Origin: Paludibacter sp.
Lineage (GTDB): Bacteria; Bacteroidota; Bacteroidia; Bacteroidales; Paludibacteraceae
Length of the DNA stretch: 37,333 bases
Assembly: GCA_010365115.1 (NCBI GenBank)
Contig: JAAFGX010000037.1
Coordinates: 1-37,333, forward strand
Reading direction: 5' to 3'
Shown here: positions 16,156 to 24,693 of the stretch, one piece after another
How the letters are laid out: the number at the start of each line of letters is the position of its first letter
Numbering within the stretch: position 1 is the first letter of the stretch
Made by a program: the position numbers and the translations under genes
The notes under the pieces: model-generated
Databases searched by the model: none
Told to the model about the DNA's origin: nothing
Seen by the model: the letters and a program-made list of their open reading frames with translations, nothing else

Positions 16156-16608
16156 TTATTTTTTAAAATAGGTTTCTAATGTTTTATATCTGTAATTGAA
16201 AATTGTTTTTACTCTTTTGTTGACGAAAAGTTCTCCTGCAATCCATCCAAATATTGATTTTCCAATATCGTAATGTAGCAAATCTGTCATAAGAACACCT
16301 CCATCAACAGCCTTAAAGTGGTGTTCGTGATGCCATATTTTGTATGGACCTTTGCGTTGTTCGTCAACAAAATACTCCATTTCTTTGACATGGGTTATTT
16401 CTGTGCACCAATTTATTGGGATGTTGAGTACAGGGTTCAAACGGTAATTAATAATCAAACCAGCGTACATAGTGTCGGGCAGCTCCGATATAATTTCAAA
16501 AACCATATCTTTAGGTGTTACTTCGTTTAGGTTTTTGGGAGTAGCAAAAAACTGCCAGGCTTCGTCGAGGCTGATTGGTAGAAATTGTTCTTGTTGGAGT
16601 TTTTTCAT
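16156..16608 (-). CDS. SRPBCC family protein
   Basis: The protein has the SRPBCC (START/Bet v1-like) helix-grip fold. It reads MKKLQQEQFLPISLDEAWQF with FFATPKNLNEVTP next, then YRLNPVLNIPINWCTEI, YKIWHHEHHF, GVLMTDLLHYDIG and a C-terminal helix ending YKTLETYFKK. Such domains bind hydrophobic ligands, and this subgroup is often annotated as a ligand-binding or cyclase-like protein. I chose the ATG at 16608 (150 residues), because the 12 residues encoded upstream of it (MYFDVLYFKKLK) do not fit the family. It precedes tspO by 3 bases, which suggests a shared job, possibly around a tetrapyrrole or pigment ligand. That link is inference. Confidence 0.82.
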   Translation of the reverse strand: MKKLQQEQFLPISLDEAWQFFATPKNLNEVTPKDMVFEIISELPDTMYAGLIINYRLNPVLNIPINWCTEITHVKEMEYFVDEQRKGPYKIWHHEHHFKAVDGGVLMTDLLHYDIGKSIFGWIAGELFVNKRVKTIFNYRYKTLETYFKK

Positions 16609-16743
16609 TTTTAATTTCTTAAAATATAAAACATCAAAATACATAAGTTCAATATAACAATCAACCCATTAACAAAACAAAGCACTGAAATGTTTAGAAC
16701 TACAATTACCGCTTTTTTTCTTTAATTCATTAGCAAAAAATTC

Positions 16744-16772
16744 TTGTAAATCAACATAAAGTAGTAATTTTG
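16744..16772 (+). promoter_or_regulatory. promoter of the methylmalonyl-CoA mutase genes
   Basis: TTG (16744-16746), an 18-base spacer and TAATTTTG (16765-16772) precede the mutA ATG by 34 bases. No cobalamin riboswitch is visible in the short leader. Confidence 0.65.
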
Positions 16773-16806
16773 TACCCGCTTAGAAATTTCGAAAACATTA
16801 TATATT

Positions 16807-18696
16807 ATGGCAGAAAAAAAAATGAATTTATTGGCTGAATTTCCGTCTGTTAGCACACAGCAATGGATGGACAAAGTTACAGCCGATCTCAAGGGAGCTG
16901 ACTTCAACAAAAAGCTCGTTTGGAAAACCAATGAAGGCTTCAATGTGATGCCTTTCTATCGTGCAGAGGATATTGCAAACCTCAAAACAAAAGATTCGGC
17001 TCCGGGTGTATTTCCTTTCATTCGCGGCACAAAACCGGGAAATGAGTGGTTGGTGCGTCAAGACATTGATGTAGTAAATGCTAAAGATGCAAACGCAAAA
17101 GCGTTGGACATTCTTTGCAAAGGTGCAACGTCGGTTGGGTTCAAATTGAAAAAAGCTGATTTAAGCGCCGATTTCATTGCTACTTTACTAAAAGGTATTG
17201 TCGCCGAATCATGTGAATTGAATTTTGGAATTTGTGTAAGTTCTGCTGCCGAATTGGCAACCATTCTTACCGCTTATTTCAAATCGCAAAACGCTGATGT
17301 ATCTAAATTGCACGGTTCTATCAACTTTGACCCAATGAAACGCATGTTACAGTCCGGAAAAGAGTTGACAAAAGAAGAAATTGTTGCGAAAGCAAAAGCA
17401 ACTATTGAAGCTTCAATCGGATTACCTTTTTACCGTGTAATTGGTGTAAATGCAACTGTATTGAGTAATGCCGGTGCCTTTATTGCACAAGAATTGGGTT
17501 ATTCATTGGCTTGGGGAAATGAATATCTTTCGATGATGGTGGAAGCCGGAGTTGATACTTCATTGGCAGCAAAAAAAATTAAATTCACTTACGGTGTTGG
17601 TGGGAACTACTTTATGGAAATTGCCAAATTCCGAGCCGCACGCATGTTGTGGGCGATGATTGTAGACGCTTACCAACCAGCTTGTAGAAAAGATGATTGC
17701 AAAAGTACCGAAAATGGAATTTGCAAATGTGCAGCAAAAATGCGCATTCATGCCGAAACCAGTACTTTCAACAAAACAATTTTAGATGCTAACGTAAATA
17801 TGCTTCGAACCCAAACCGAAGCTATGAGTGCAACTATCGGAGGCGTTAACTCGCTTACCGTGTTGGGTTACGATTCAATCTACAAACCTACCGACGAGTT
17901 CTCGGAACGTATCGCCCGTAACCAACAATTATTATTGAAAGAAGAATGTCATTTCGATAAAGTTTCTGATCCGGCTGCCGGTTCATACTATGTTGAAACA
18001 TTGACAAATGAAATAGCTGCTCAAGCCTGGAAATTGTTCTTAGAAGTTGAAGAACAAGGTGGATTCTTTGCTGCTATCACTTCTGGTTCTGTTCAACAAA
18101 CCATCAAAGCTACTGCAACTAACCGCTTAAAAGCTGTTTCAAGCCGTCGCGAAATTTTATTAGGAACCAATCAATTCCCAAATTTCAACGAAATTGGTGC
18201 TGAAAAAGTACAGATAGTTGAATCTGCCGATTGCGGTTGCTCGCACTCAGGAACTGAAAAGTTAATTCCGGTTCGTGCCGCCGCCGAATTTGAAGCGTTG
18301 CGCTTTGCCACCGAAGCAGCAGCTAAACGTCCAAAAGCGTTTATGTTGACAATCGGAAACTTGGCTATGCGTTTGGCTCGTGCACAGTTTTCTTGTAATT
18401 TCTTTGCTTGTGCAGGTTATGAGGTAGTTGATAACTTAGGTTTCAATACTGTTGAAGAAGGTGTAAAAGCAGCTTTGGAAGCAAATGCCGATATTATTGT
18501 TATCTGTTCAAGCGACGACGAATATGCTGAACTAGCTCCTGCTGCTTATGCATTAGCTAAAGGAAAAGCACAATTTGTAGTTGCCGGAGCGCCTGCTTGT
18601 ACCGACGATTTGAAAGCTATTGGAATTGAACATTTTGTAAATGTGAAAACCAATGTGCTTGATATGTTGAAAGCGTTTAATGCAAAATTGGTTTAA
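16807..18696 (+). CDS. mutA: methylmalonyl-CoA mutase small (beta) subunit
   Basis: MutA is the non-catalytic partner of MutB in the adenosylcobalamin-dependent interconversion of succinyl-CoA and methylmalonyl-CoA, used to make propionate or to take it up. The 629-residue protein has the mutase barrel (about 1-450), with FYRVIGVNATVLSNAGAF, MLWAMIVDAYQP and the DPAAGSYYVETLTNE segment. A degenerate C-terminal flavodoxin-like domain lacks the DxHxxG cobalamin-ligand motif, as expected. Unusual is a cysteine cluster C293, C298, C306, C308 (in DAYQPACRKDDCKS and ICKCAAKM) just before MRIHAETS, and a CGCSHSG stretch nearer the C-terminus. Its TAA stop is immediately followed by the repeat end of the four-helix-bundle element. 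Confidence 0.95.
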   Translation: MAEKKMNLLAEFPSVSTQQWMDKVTADLKGADFNKKLVWKTNEGFNVMPFYRAEDIANLKTKDSAPGVFPFIRGTKPGNEWLVRQDIDVVNAKDANAKALDILCKGATSVGFKLKKADLSADFIATLLKGIVAESCELNFGICVSSAAELATILTAYFKSQNADVSKLHGSINFDPMKRMLQSGKELTKEEIVAKAKATIEASIGLPFYRVIGVNATVLSNAGAFIAQELGYSLAWGNEYLSMMVEAGVDTSLAAKKIKFTYGVGGNYFMEIAKFRAARMLWAMIVDAYQPACRKDDCKSTENGICKCAAKMRIHAETSTFNKTILDANVNMLRTQTEAMSATIGGVNSLTVLGYDSIYKPTDEFSERIARNQQLLLKEECHFDKVSDPAAGSYYVETLTNEIAAQAWKLFLEVEEQGGFFAAITSGSVQQTIKATATNRLKAVSSRREILLGTNQFPNFNEIGAEKVQIVESADCGCSHSGTEKLIPVRAAAEFEALRFATEAAAKRPKAFMLTIGNLAMRLARAQFSCNFFACAGYEVVDNLGFNTVEEGVKAALEANADIIVICSSDDEYAELAPAAYALAKGKAQFVVAGAPACTDDLKAIGIEHFVNVKTNVLDMLKAFNAKLV

Positions 18697-19140
18697 GAAC
18701 CAAGAGTCAAGAACCAAGAGTCAAGACAAGAAAAGAGATGCATAACTTTAAGAAATTAGATATTTGGACAAGATCAATGGATTTGGCAAGTGAGATTTAT
18801 TTGCTTACAAATTCATTCCCAAATATCGAAAGGTTTTGCCTGATTTCTCAAATGCAGCGATCAGCAGTTTCAATACCTTCAAATATTGCCGAAGGTTCTG
18901 CAAAATCGAGCAATAAAGATTTTTCTCGTTTTTTGGAAATGTCAATCGGTTCTTTGTTTGAGTTAGAAACACAACTTATTTTAGCCACAAAACTAAATTA
19001 TCTTGAGTCAGTAGTTTCTATTTCAACTCAAAATAAAATCAACGAGTTACAAAAAATGATAATTGGGTTTAAAAACAAATTGGATTAAGACTAAAAGTCA
19101 GAGACAATAGTAATTGTCTTGATTCTTGGTTCTTGGTTCT
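18695..19140 (+). mobile_element. inverted-repeat element carrying a four-helix-bundle gene, between mutA and mutB
   Basis: Bases 18710-18729 (AGAACCAAGAGTCAAGACAA) and 19114-19133 are inverted copies with 19 of 20 matching. The left side is a 14-bp unit in tandem (AAGAACCAAGAGTC at 18695-18708 and 18709-18722). The right side ends in repeated TTCTTGG units reaching 19140, 14 bases before the mutB ATG. Outermost bases overlap the mutA stop codon. The only gene inside is the S23-type ORF. No transposase is seen, so mobility is inferred from structure and position. Confidence 0.6.
18738..19088 (+). CDS. four-helix-bundle protein (S23 / 23S rRNA intervening-sequence family)
   Basis: The 116-residue protein matches the family best known from ORFs inside 23S rRNA intervening sequences, and related to Avd of diversity-generating retroelements. 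[21 protein letters not shown] is helix 1, then [20 protein letters not shown] and [26 protein letters not shown], and a last helix ending [10 protein letters not shown]. The members are small, basic and oligomeric; no catalytic site is evident. It lies between mutA and mutB in their direction, yet has no link to cobalamin or propionate metabolism. Its ends are inverted repeats, so it looks like cargo of a small element. Function in this context is unknown. Confidence 0.88.
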   Translation: MHNFKKLDIWTRSMDLASEIYLLTNSFPNIERFCLISQMQRSAVSIPSNIAEGSAKSSNKDFSRFLEMSIGSLFELETQLILATKLNYLESVVSISTQNKINELQKMIIGFKNKLD

Positions 19141-19153
19141 AAAATCTAAAAAA

Positions 19154-21280
19154 ATGAAACCAGATTTTAAAAATATAGATATTAAAAATATAGCAACTAA
19201 TCAAGTTGCTCCTCAGACCGAAAGCACATGGCTAACTCCTGAGTTGATTCCCGTAAAGCCATTTTATACCAAAGACGATTTGGAAGGAATGGAACATTTG
19301 AATTATGCTGCCGGACTTCCACCTTATTTGCGTGGACCATACAGCGTAATGTACGCCATGCAGCCATGGACCATCCGTCAGTATGCAGGTTTTTCAACCG
19401 CTGAAGAATCAAATGCATTCTATCTTCGTAATCTTGCAGCAGGACAAAAAGGTTTGTCAGTTGCTTTCGACTTACCAACTCACCGTGGCTACGATGCTGA
19501 TCACGAACGTGTGGTTGGTGATGTAGGTAAAGCAGGTGTGTCTATTTGCTCGGTGGAAGATATGAAAGTTTTGTTTGATGGAATTCCATTGAATAAAATG
19601 TCGGTTTCTATGACCATGAACGGTGCTGTACTTCCTATCCTTGCATTTTATATCAATGCAGGTTTAGAGCAAGGTGCTAAACTGGAAGAAATGGCAGGAA
19701 CTATCCAAAACGATATTTTGAAGGAATTCATGGTGCGTAACACTTATATTTATCCGCCAAAATTCTCGATGAAGATTATTGCTGATATCTTCGAATTTAC
19801 TTCTCAAAAAATGCCTAAGTTCAACTCGATTTCTATTTCGGGTTACCACATGCAAGAGGCTGGTGCAACTGCGGATATCGAATTGGCTTACACCTTGGCT
19901 GATGGACTTGAGTATCTTCGTGCAGGAGTTAATGCAGGTATGGATATCGACTCGTTCGCTCCACGTTTGTCATTCTTCTGGGCTATTGGTATGAATCACT
20001 TTATGGAAATTGCCAAAATGCGTGCAGCACGTATGTTGTGGGCAAAAATCGTAAAACAATTTAACCCTAAAAACCCAAAATCACTGGCATTGCGTACACA
20101 CTCGCAAACTTCGGGTTGGTCGTTAACTGAACAAGATCCATTCAACAATATTGGCCGTACATGCGTTGAAGCTATGGCAGCAGCATTGGGTCACACTCAA
20201 TCGCTTCACACCAATGCATTGGACGAAGCTATTGCATTGCCTACAGAATTCTCGGCTCGTATTGCCCGTAATACTCAAATCTATATCCAACAGGAAACGG
20301 ACATTTGCCGTGAGGTTGACCCTTGGGCTGGTTCATATTATGTTGAATCATTGACCAACGAATTGGCTGAAAAAGCATGGGCATTAATTGAAGAAGTAGA
20401 AAAATTGGGTGGTATGGCTGCGGCTATCGAAACCGGTGTTCCAAAAATGCGTATTGAAGAAGCTTCGGCTCGCACACAAGCACGTATTGATTCTGGAAGT
20501 CAGGTAATTGTTGGTGTAAATCAATACCGTTTGGAAAAAGAAGCTCCCATAGATATTTTGGAAGTAGACAATACTGCGGTGCGTATTCAACAAATTGAAC
20601 GGTTGAAACAATTACGAGCTAATCGCAACGAAGCTGATGTTCAAAAAGCATTAGCTGCCATTACCGAATGTGCTAAATCCGGAAACGGCAACTTACTCGA
20701 ATTGGCTATTGAAGCAGCTCGTTTGAGAGCTTCTCTGGGCGAAATATCCGATGCCTGCGAAGCAGTTGCAGGTCGTTATAAAGCAACCATTAGAACAATT
20801 TCAGGCGTGTATTCATCAGAAACTAAAAACGATGCAACTTTCATGAAAGCATGTGAGTTGACAGAAAAATTTGCTAAAAAAGAAGGTCGTCGTCCGCGTA
20901 TCATGATCGCTAAAATGGGTCAGGATGGTCACGACCGTGGTGCAAAAGTTGTTGCTACCGGTTATGCCGACTGTGGTTTCGACGTGGACATGGGACCATT
21001 GTTCCAGACTCCTGCCGAAGCAGCAAAACAAGCTGTAGAAAACGATGTTCATATCATGGGTATCTCTTCATTGGCAGCTGGTCACAAAACATTGGTTCCA
21101 CAAGTTATTGCTGAATTGAAAGCAATGGGCCGTGAAGATATCGTTGTAATTGCTGGCGGAGTTATTCCGGCACAAGATTACGATTTTCTTTACAAAGCTG
21201 GTGTTGCAGCCATCTTTGGCCCTGGCAGTCCGGTTGCAAAAGCTGCGGTGACTATTATGGAAATATTGTTGGAGGAATAA
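19154..21280 (+). CDS. mutB: methylmalonyl-CoA mutase large (alpha) subunit
   Basis: MutB is the catalytic, cobalamin-binding subunit that rearranges succinyl-CoA and methylmalonyl-CoA. The 708-residue protein has the barrel domain with [39 protein letters not shown] and the [18 protein letters not shown] segment. Its C-terminal cobalamin domain carries D591-G-H593-D-R-G596, the DxHxxG motif whose His ligates cobalt, then the conserved Ser in [12 protein letters not shown] and a Gly-rich GGVIPAQD. I use the ATG at 19154 because an upstream in-frame TTG at 19133 lies inside the repeat of the neighbouring element. The four-helix-bundle element separates it from mutA. A terminator follows, so no further gene of the pathway is in this operon. 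Confidence 0.97.
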   Translation: MKPDFKNIDIKNIATNQVAPQTESTWLTPELIPVKPFYTKDDLEGMEHLNYAAGLPPYLRGPYSVMYAMQPWTIRQYAGFSTAEESNAFYLRNLAAGQKGLSVAFDLPTHRGYDADHERVVGDVGKAGVSICSVEDMKVLFDGIPLNKMSVSMTMNGAVLPILAFYINAGLEQGAKLEEMAGTIQNDILKEFMVRNTYIYPPKFSMKIIADIFEFTSQKMPKFNSISISGYHMQEAGATADIELAYTLADGLEYLRAGVNAGMDIDSFAPRLSFFWAIGMNHFMEIAKMRAARMLWAKIVKQFNPKNPKSLALRTHSQTSGWSLTEQDPFNNIGRTCVEAMAAALGHTQSLHTNALDEAIALPTEFSARIARNTQIYIQQETDICREVDPWAGSYYVESLTNELAEKAWALIEEVEKLGGMAAAIETGVPKMRIEEASARTQARIDSGSQVIVGVNQYRLEKEAPIDILEVDNTAVRIQQIERLKQLRANRNEADVQKALAAITECAKSGNGNLLELAIEAARLRASLGEISDACEAVAGRYKATIRTISGVYSSETKNDATFMKACELTEKFAKKEGRRPRIMIAKMGQDGHDRGAKVVATGYADCGFDVDMGPLFQTPAEAAKQAVENDVHIMGISSLAAGHKTLVPQVIAELKAMGREDIVVIAGGVIPAQDYDFLYKAGVAAIFGPGSPVAKAAVTIMEILLEE

Positions 21281-21321
21281 AACAACCCCAGACCCATAAA
21301 GAGGGTTAAAACAAAGAAGAG

Positions 21322-21353
21322 ACGGACTTGCCTGTTATAGGTGAGTCCGTTTT
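21322..21353 (+). terminator. terminator of the mut operon
   Basis: ACGGACT (21322-21328) pairs with AGTCCGT (21344-21350), and inner CCT/AGG pairs extend the stem. TTTTG follows. It lies 42 bases after the mutB stop. Confidence 0.7.
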
Positions 21354-21359
21354 GTATTT

Positions 21360-21738
21360 ATATAATCTTAGTCAAAAGTAAAGAATTCATTTTATCTTCT
21401 ATGAAATTTTTTCACAAAATTCACATCGGATATAAAACCAAATTGACACCTACAAATAAATAATCTATTGCTAATACTGTTGATTTTTGCTCATAAAATC
21501 GTTTTAATAATTACTTTTGTATAAAAACAGAATTAGTAAAAAAGAAATAAAATATTTTGAAATTCAATAATTGAAAAATCCTAATATAATTAACATAAAT
21601 GACAGCTATCTTTTTTTGGCACAGCAATTGAATTAATAAACATGAAACAATTTAAAAAATTTCTAAGCTACTAATAATCAAGCAAGGAGATTTTTAAAGT
21701 GACTTCAGATTTAATTCCAGATTTGAATATATGCCATT
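21360..21738. other. intergenic region upstream of lon
   Basis: This 380-base AT-rich region has no convincing gene. It contains a TACTTTTG -7 element at 21512-21519 with TTG at 21487-21489 (22-base spacer). It also contains a sigma-54-like site at 21617-21632 and an AAGGAG at 21684-21689 that is not in frame or position for lon. A 10-residue ORF (21642-21674) follows the sigma-54-like site but has no other support. Confidence 0.5.
21617..21632 (+). promoter_or_regulatory. candidate sigma-54 promoter upstream of lon
   Basis: TGGCAC (21617-21622), five bases and TTGAA (21628-21632) match the -24/-12 consensus TGGCAC-N5-TTGCW except for one base in the -12 element. A T run precedes it, as is common. 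It lies about 105 bases before the lon start. No RpoN activator is encoded nearby. Confidence 0.35.
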
Positions 21739-24180
21739 ATGGCAGCAATAAATAAAATACAAACAATGAACAATCCTTTTGATAATTTATTTTCAGATGA
21801 AATGTTGGGTTCGTCCGATATGTTTCCCATTATATCACTCGATGAACGATCGTCCGATTTGAATATGAATTCCGGCGATATTATTCCTATTCTTCCCTTA
21901 CGAAACATGGTACTCTATCCTGGCGTTTTACTGCCGGTTTCCGTTGCCAGATCCAAATCATTAAAATTGGTGCGTTCAGCCAACGAAAATGATTTATTGA
22001 TAGGTGTTTGTTCGCAAATCGACAAAAAGTTGGACGATCCAACTATTGACCAATTATATTCAATGGGAACAGTTGCTCAGGTAGTTAGAATACTTGAAAT
22101 GCCTGATAATTCAACAACCGTTATTTTGGAAGGTAAACGTCGTTTTCAATTAGGAGAATTAGACTCGAACAAACCATTTATGAAAGCCAAAGTAACTTTA
22201 GTAGAAGATGTGCTACCCGAAGCAGCAGATGGACTTTTTGTCGCATTAGTTTCTTCTATAAAGGACTTGGCTATTAACATTATAAACGACTCAGGCGCCA
22301 TGTCACCCGAAATGGCATTTGCTATTCGGAATATTGAAAATCCCGTTTTTCTGATCAACTATGTTTGTGTTAATTTTGGCCTAAACGTCAAAGAGAAACA
22401 ACGCTTATTGGAAATAGATGATATCATGGAACGTGGTTATCAGTTGTTGGATTTACTCAACAAAGAATCGCAATTGCTCGAAATAAAAATGACGATTCAG
22501 AACAAAGCCAAAGAAGGAATTGATCAACAACAACGGGAATATTATCTGCAACAACAGATGAAAACCATTCAGAATGAATTGGGAGGTGGCTCACCAGAAC
22601 AAGATGCAGCAGATTTTAAAGATCGAGCCAAGAAAAAGAAATGGGGCGAAGCAACAGCAAAAGTTTTTGAAAAAGAATTGAAGAAACTAGAACGTATGAG
22701 CCAACACTCACCCGATTATTCTACACAGCTCAATTATATAGAAAATATGCTTGAATTACCGTGGAACGAATTTACCAAAGATAACTTTAACCTGAAACAT
22801 GCACAAAAAGTATTGAACAAAGATCATTTTGGCATGGATACGGTGAAAGATAGAATACTGGAACATTTGGCTGTACTCAAGTTAAAAGGCGACATGAAAT
22901 CGCCAATTATATGTTTATATGGCCCTCCTGGAGTTGGAAAAACATCACTTGGAAAATCAATTGCAACTGCATTGAACAGAAAATATGTTCGTATTTCATT
23001 GGGCGGATTACATGACGAAGCAGAAATACGTGGACATCGTCGAACCTACATTGGTGCATTACCAGGAAGAATAATGCAAAATATTCAAAAAGCCGAATCG
23101 GCGAATCCTGTTTTTGTACTCGATGAAATTGATAAAATTACTGCCGATTACAAAGGTGACCCTTCGTCAGCCCTCCTAGAAGTACTTGACCCTGAACAAA
23201 ATACTGCATTTCATGATAATTATCTGGATGTAGATTTTGATTTATCCAAAGTACTTTTTGTAGCAACTGCCAATAATTTAAGTACTATTCCACGCGCATT
23301 GCTGGACAGAATGGAATTAATCGAAGTAAGCGGATATACACAGGAAGAAAAAATTGAAATTGCAAAAAATCATTTAATTTCCAAAGAATTAGAAAATCAT
23401 GGTTTGAAAGAATCAGATTTAGTTTTGAAAAAACCGATTCTCAGCAAACTTATTAGTTCATATACAAGAGAATCCGGGGTTAGAGAGTTAAGTCGACGAA
23501 TAGCTGCATTGATGCGTAAAGTTGCAAAACATGTGGCTACGGATGAAAAGTACAATATTGAATTAAACGAAGAAGATTTAAAAACATACCTTGGCGCGCC
23601 AAGGTACAGTTCTGATATTTATCAGGGGAATGAGTATCCGGGTGTAGTTACAGGTTTGGCATGGACACAAGTTGGTGGTGAGATTTTATTTATTGAATCC
23701 AGCTTGAGTAAAAGCAAATCGCCAAAATTGACTCTTACAGGTAATCTAGGAGATGTAATGAAAGAATCTGCCATGCTGGCACTTGAATATATTAAAGCGC
23801 ATGCTGACAAACTGAATATAGACAGTCAGCTTTTCGAAGAATGGAATGTACATATCCATGTGCCTGAAGGAGCAATACCAAAAGATGGTCCTTCAGCTGG
23901 AATAACAATGACAACTGCTTTAGTTTCGGCATTTACTAAGCGAAAGGTAAGGAAAAATCTTGCAATGACAGGGGAAATTACCTTACGGGGAAAAGTATTG
24001 CCGGTTGGTGGGATTAAAGAGAAAATCCTTGCTGCCAAGCGTGCCGGAATAACAGATATTATTCTTAGTGCAGCAAATAAAAAAGACATTGAAGAAATAA
24101 AACCTATCTATCTGAAAGGATTAACATTTCACTATGTAAACGACATTATGGAAGTGATAGATTTTGCTTTACTCAAATAA
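21739..24180 (+). CDS. lon: ATP-dependent protease La (Lon)
   Basis: Lon degrades misfolded and regulatory proteins in the cytoplasm as a homohexamer. The 813-residue protein has the N-terminal substrate-binding domain (about 45-250, from [18 protein letters not shown]) and a helical linker. The AAA+ domain has Walker A GPPGVGKT at 395-402 and Walker [10 protein letters not shown]. The protease domain carries the catalytic Ser-Lys dyad S719 (PKDGPSAG) and K762 (GGIKEK). All are intact. The start is uncertain: ATG at 21739 or ATG at 21769 (MNNPFDNLF), and neither has a clear ribosome-binding site. The first 40 residues are acidic and poorly conserved. A sigma-54-like site upstream hints at stress-linked control. 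A bidirectional terminator separates it from the converging hemerythrin unit. Confidence 0.97.
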   Translation: MAAINKIQTMNNPFDNLFSDEMLGSSDMFPIISLDERSSDLNMNSGDIIPILPLRNMVLYPGVLLPVSVARSKSLKLVRSANENDLLIGVCSQIDKKLDDPTIDQLYSMGTVAQVVRILEMPDNSTTVILEGKRRFQLGELDSNKPFMKAKVTLVEDVLPEAADGLFVALVSSIKDLAINIINDSGAMSPEMAFAIRNIENPVFLINYVCVNFGLNVKEKQRLLEIDDIMERGYQLLDLLNKESQLLEIKMTIQNKAKEGIDQQQREYYLQQQMKTIQNELGGGSPEQDAADFKDRAKKKKWGEATAKVFEKELKKLERMSQHSPDYSTQLNYIENMLELPWNEFTKDNFNLKHAQKVLNKDHFGMDTVKDRILEHLAVLKLKGDMKSPIICLYGPPGVGKTSLGKSIATALNRKYVRISLGGLHDEAEIRGHRRTYIGALPGRIMQNIQKAESANPVFVLDEIDKITADYKGDPSSALLEVLDPEQNTAFHDNYLDVDFDLSKVLFVATANNLSTIPRALLDRMELIEVSGYTQEEKIEIAKNHLISKELENHGLKESDLVLKKPILSKLISSYTRESGVRELSRRIAALMRKVAKHVATDEKYNIELNEEDLKTYLGAPRYSSDIYQGNEYPGVVTGLAWTQVGGEILFIESSLSKSKSPKLTLTGNLGDVMKESAMLALEYIKAHADKLNIDSQLFEEWNVHIHVPEGAIPKDGPSAGITMTTALVSAFTKRKVRKNLAMTGEITLRGKVLPVGGIKEKILAAKRAGITDIILSAANKKDIEEIKPIYLKGLTFHYVNDIMEVIDFALLK

Positions 24181-24185
24181 TCAGT

Positions 24186-24225
24186 AAAAAAAGCCAGTTG
24201 AGAAATTTCCAACTGGCTTTTTTTT
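24186..24225. terminator. bidirectional terminator between lon and the hemerythrin unit
   Basis: AAAAAAAGCCAGTTG (24186-24200) pairs with CAACTGGCTTTTTTT (from 24210). Both A and T flanks are long, so it should work for lon and for the leftward hemerythrin unit, whose stop codon it overlaps. Confidence 0.9.
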
Positions 24226-24670
24226 ATTCTTGCTCCATAGCTTTTTCAACCAAATACTTTTGTACAGGTTCTACATATTTTGCGTCAATTTCAGAAATAT
24301 GAATTAAGAACCATTTTCTCATAAAAGCTACCATTTGCTCAAGCAGCAAACTGTTTTTATAACTAAATGCAACTTTAAACTCTTCAATTTTTTGAATAAA
24401 CAATTGATGTTGAATTACATGTAAGTCATAATCCGGGACGTTTGCTTTGCGCATTAAAGCCTCTTCGGTATTAAAATGTACATGAGTGTATTTTTCCAAT
24501 TCTTCAAGAACCTCCTGAATTTGAAAGTCCTTATCAACTTCTTTATTTAATGCCATCAACATATCAAAAAGCTTGAAAAATCTCATATGCTGTTTGTCAA
24601 TCATTGGAATGTTCAACATGTAACTATTGTTCCATGATTGATTATCGTTTTTACTTTCTAATGAACTCAT
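24224..24670 (-). CDS. bacteriohemerythrin
   Basis: Bacteriohemerythrins bind O2, or sometimes NO, at a di-iron site in a four-helix bundle. All seven usual ligands can be placed in this 148-residue protein: H28 (DKQHMRFF), H65 and E69 (HFNTEE), H84 and H88 (HVIQH), H124 and D129 (HISEID). The family start WNNSYMLNIPMIDKQH is clear, after a 12-residue polar tail. It is the last gene of a tight leftward unit with a glycosyltransferase, a HEAT-type protein, an outer-membrane barrel and a receiver-domain protein; the gap to the glycosyltransferase is 23 bases. It may report oxygen to, or buffer oxygen for, the polysaccharide system. That connection is inference from gene order. Confidence 0.93.
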   Translation of the reverse strand: MSSLESKNDNQSWNNSYMLNIPMIDKQHMRFFKLFDMLMALNKEVDKDFQIQEVLEELEKYTHVHFNTEEALMRKANVPDYDLHVIQHQLFIQKIEEFKVAFSYKNSLLLEQMVAFMRKWFLIHISEIDAKYVEPVQKYLVEKAMEQE

Positions 24671-24693
24671 AATCTGCTATTTGAAATTTATAT

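Noticed and set aside
16600-16806. Cobalamin riboswitch before mutA
   Set aside because: The leader after the promoter is only about 25-30 bases, and no B12-box-like sequence was seen.
19133-19153. TTG start for mutB giving seven more residues
   Set aside because: It lies in the repeat end of the four-helix-bundle element; ATG 19154 fits the protein family.
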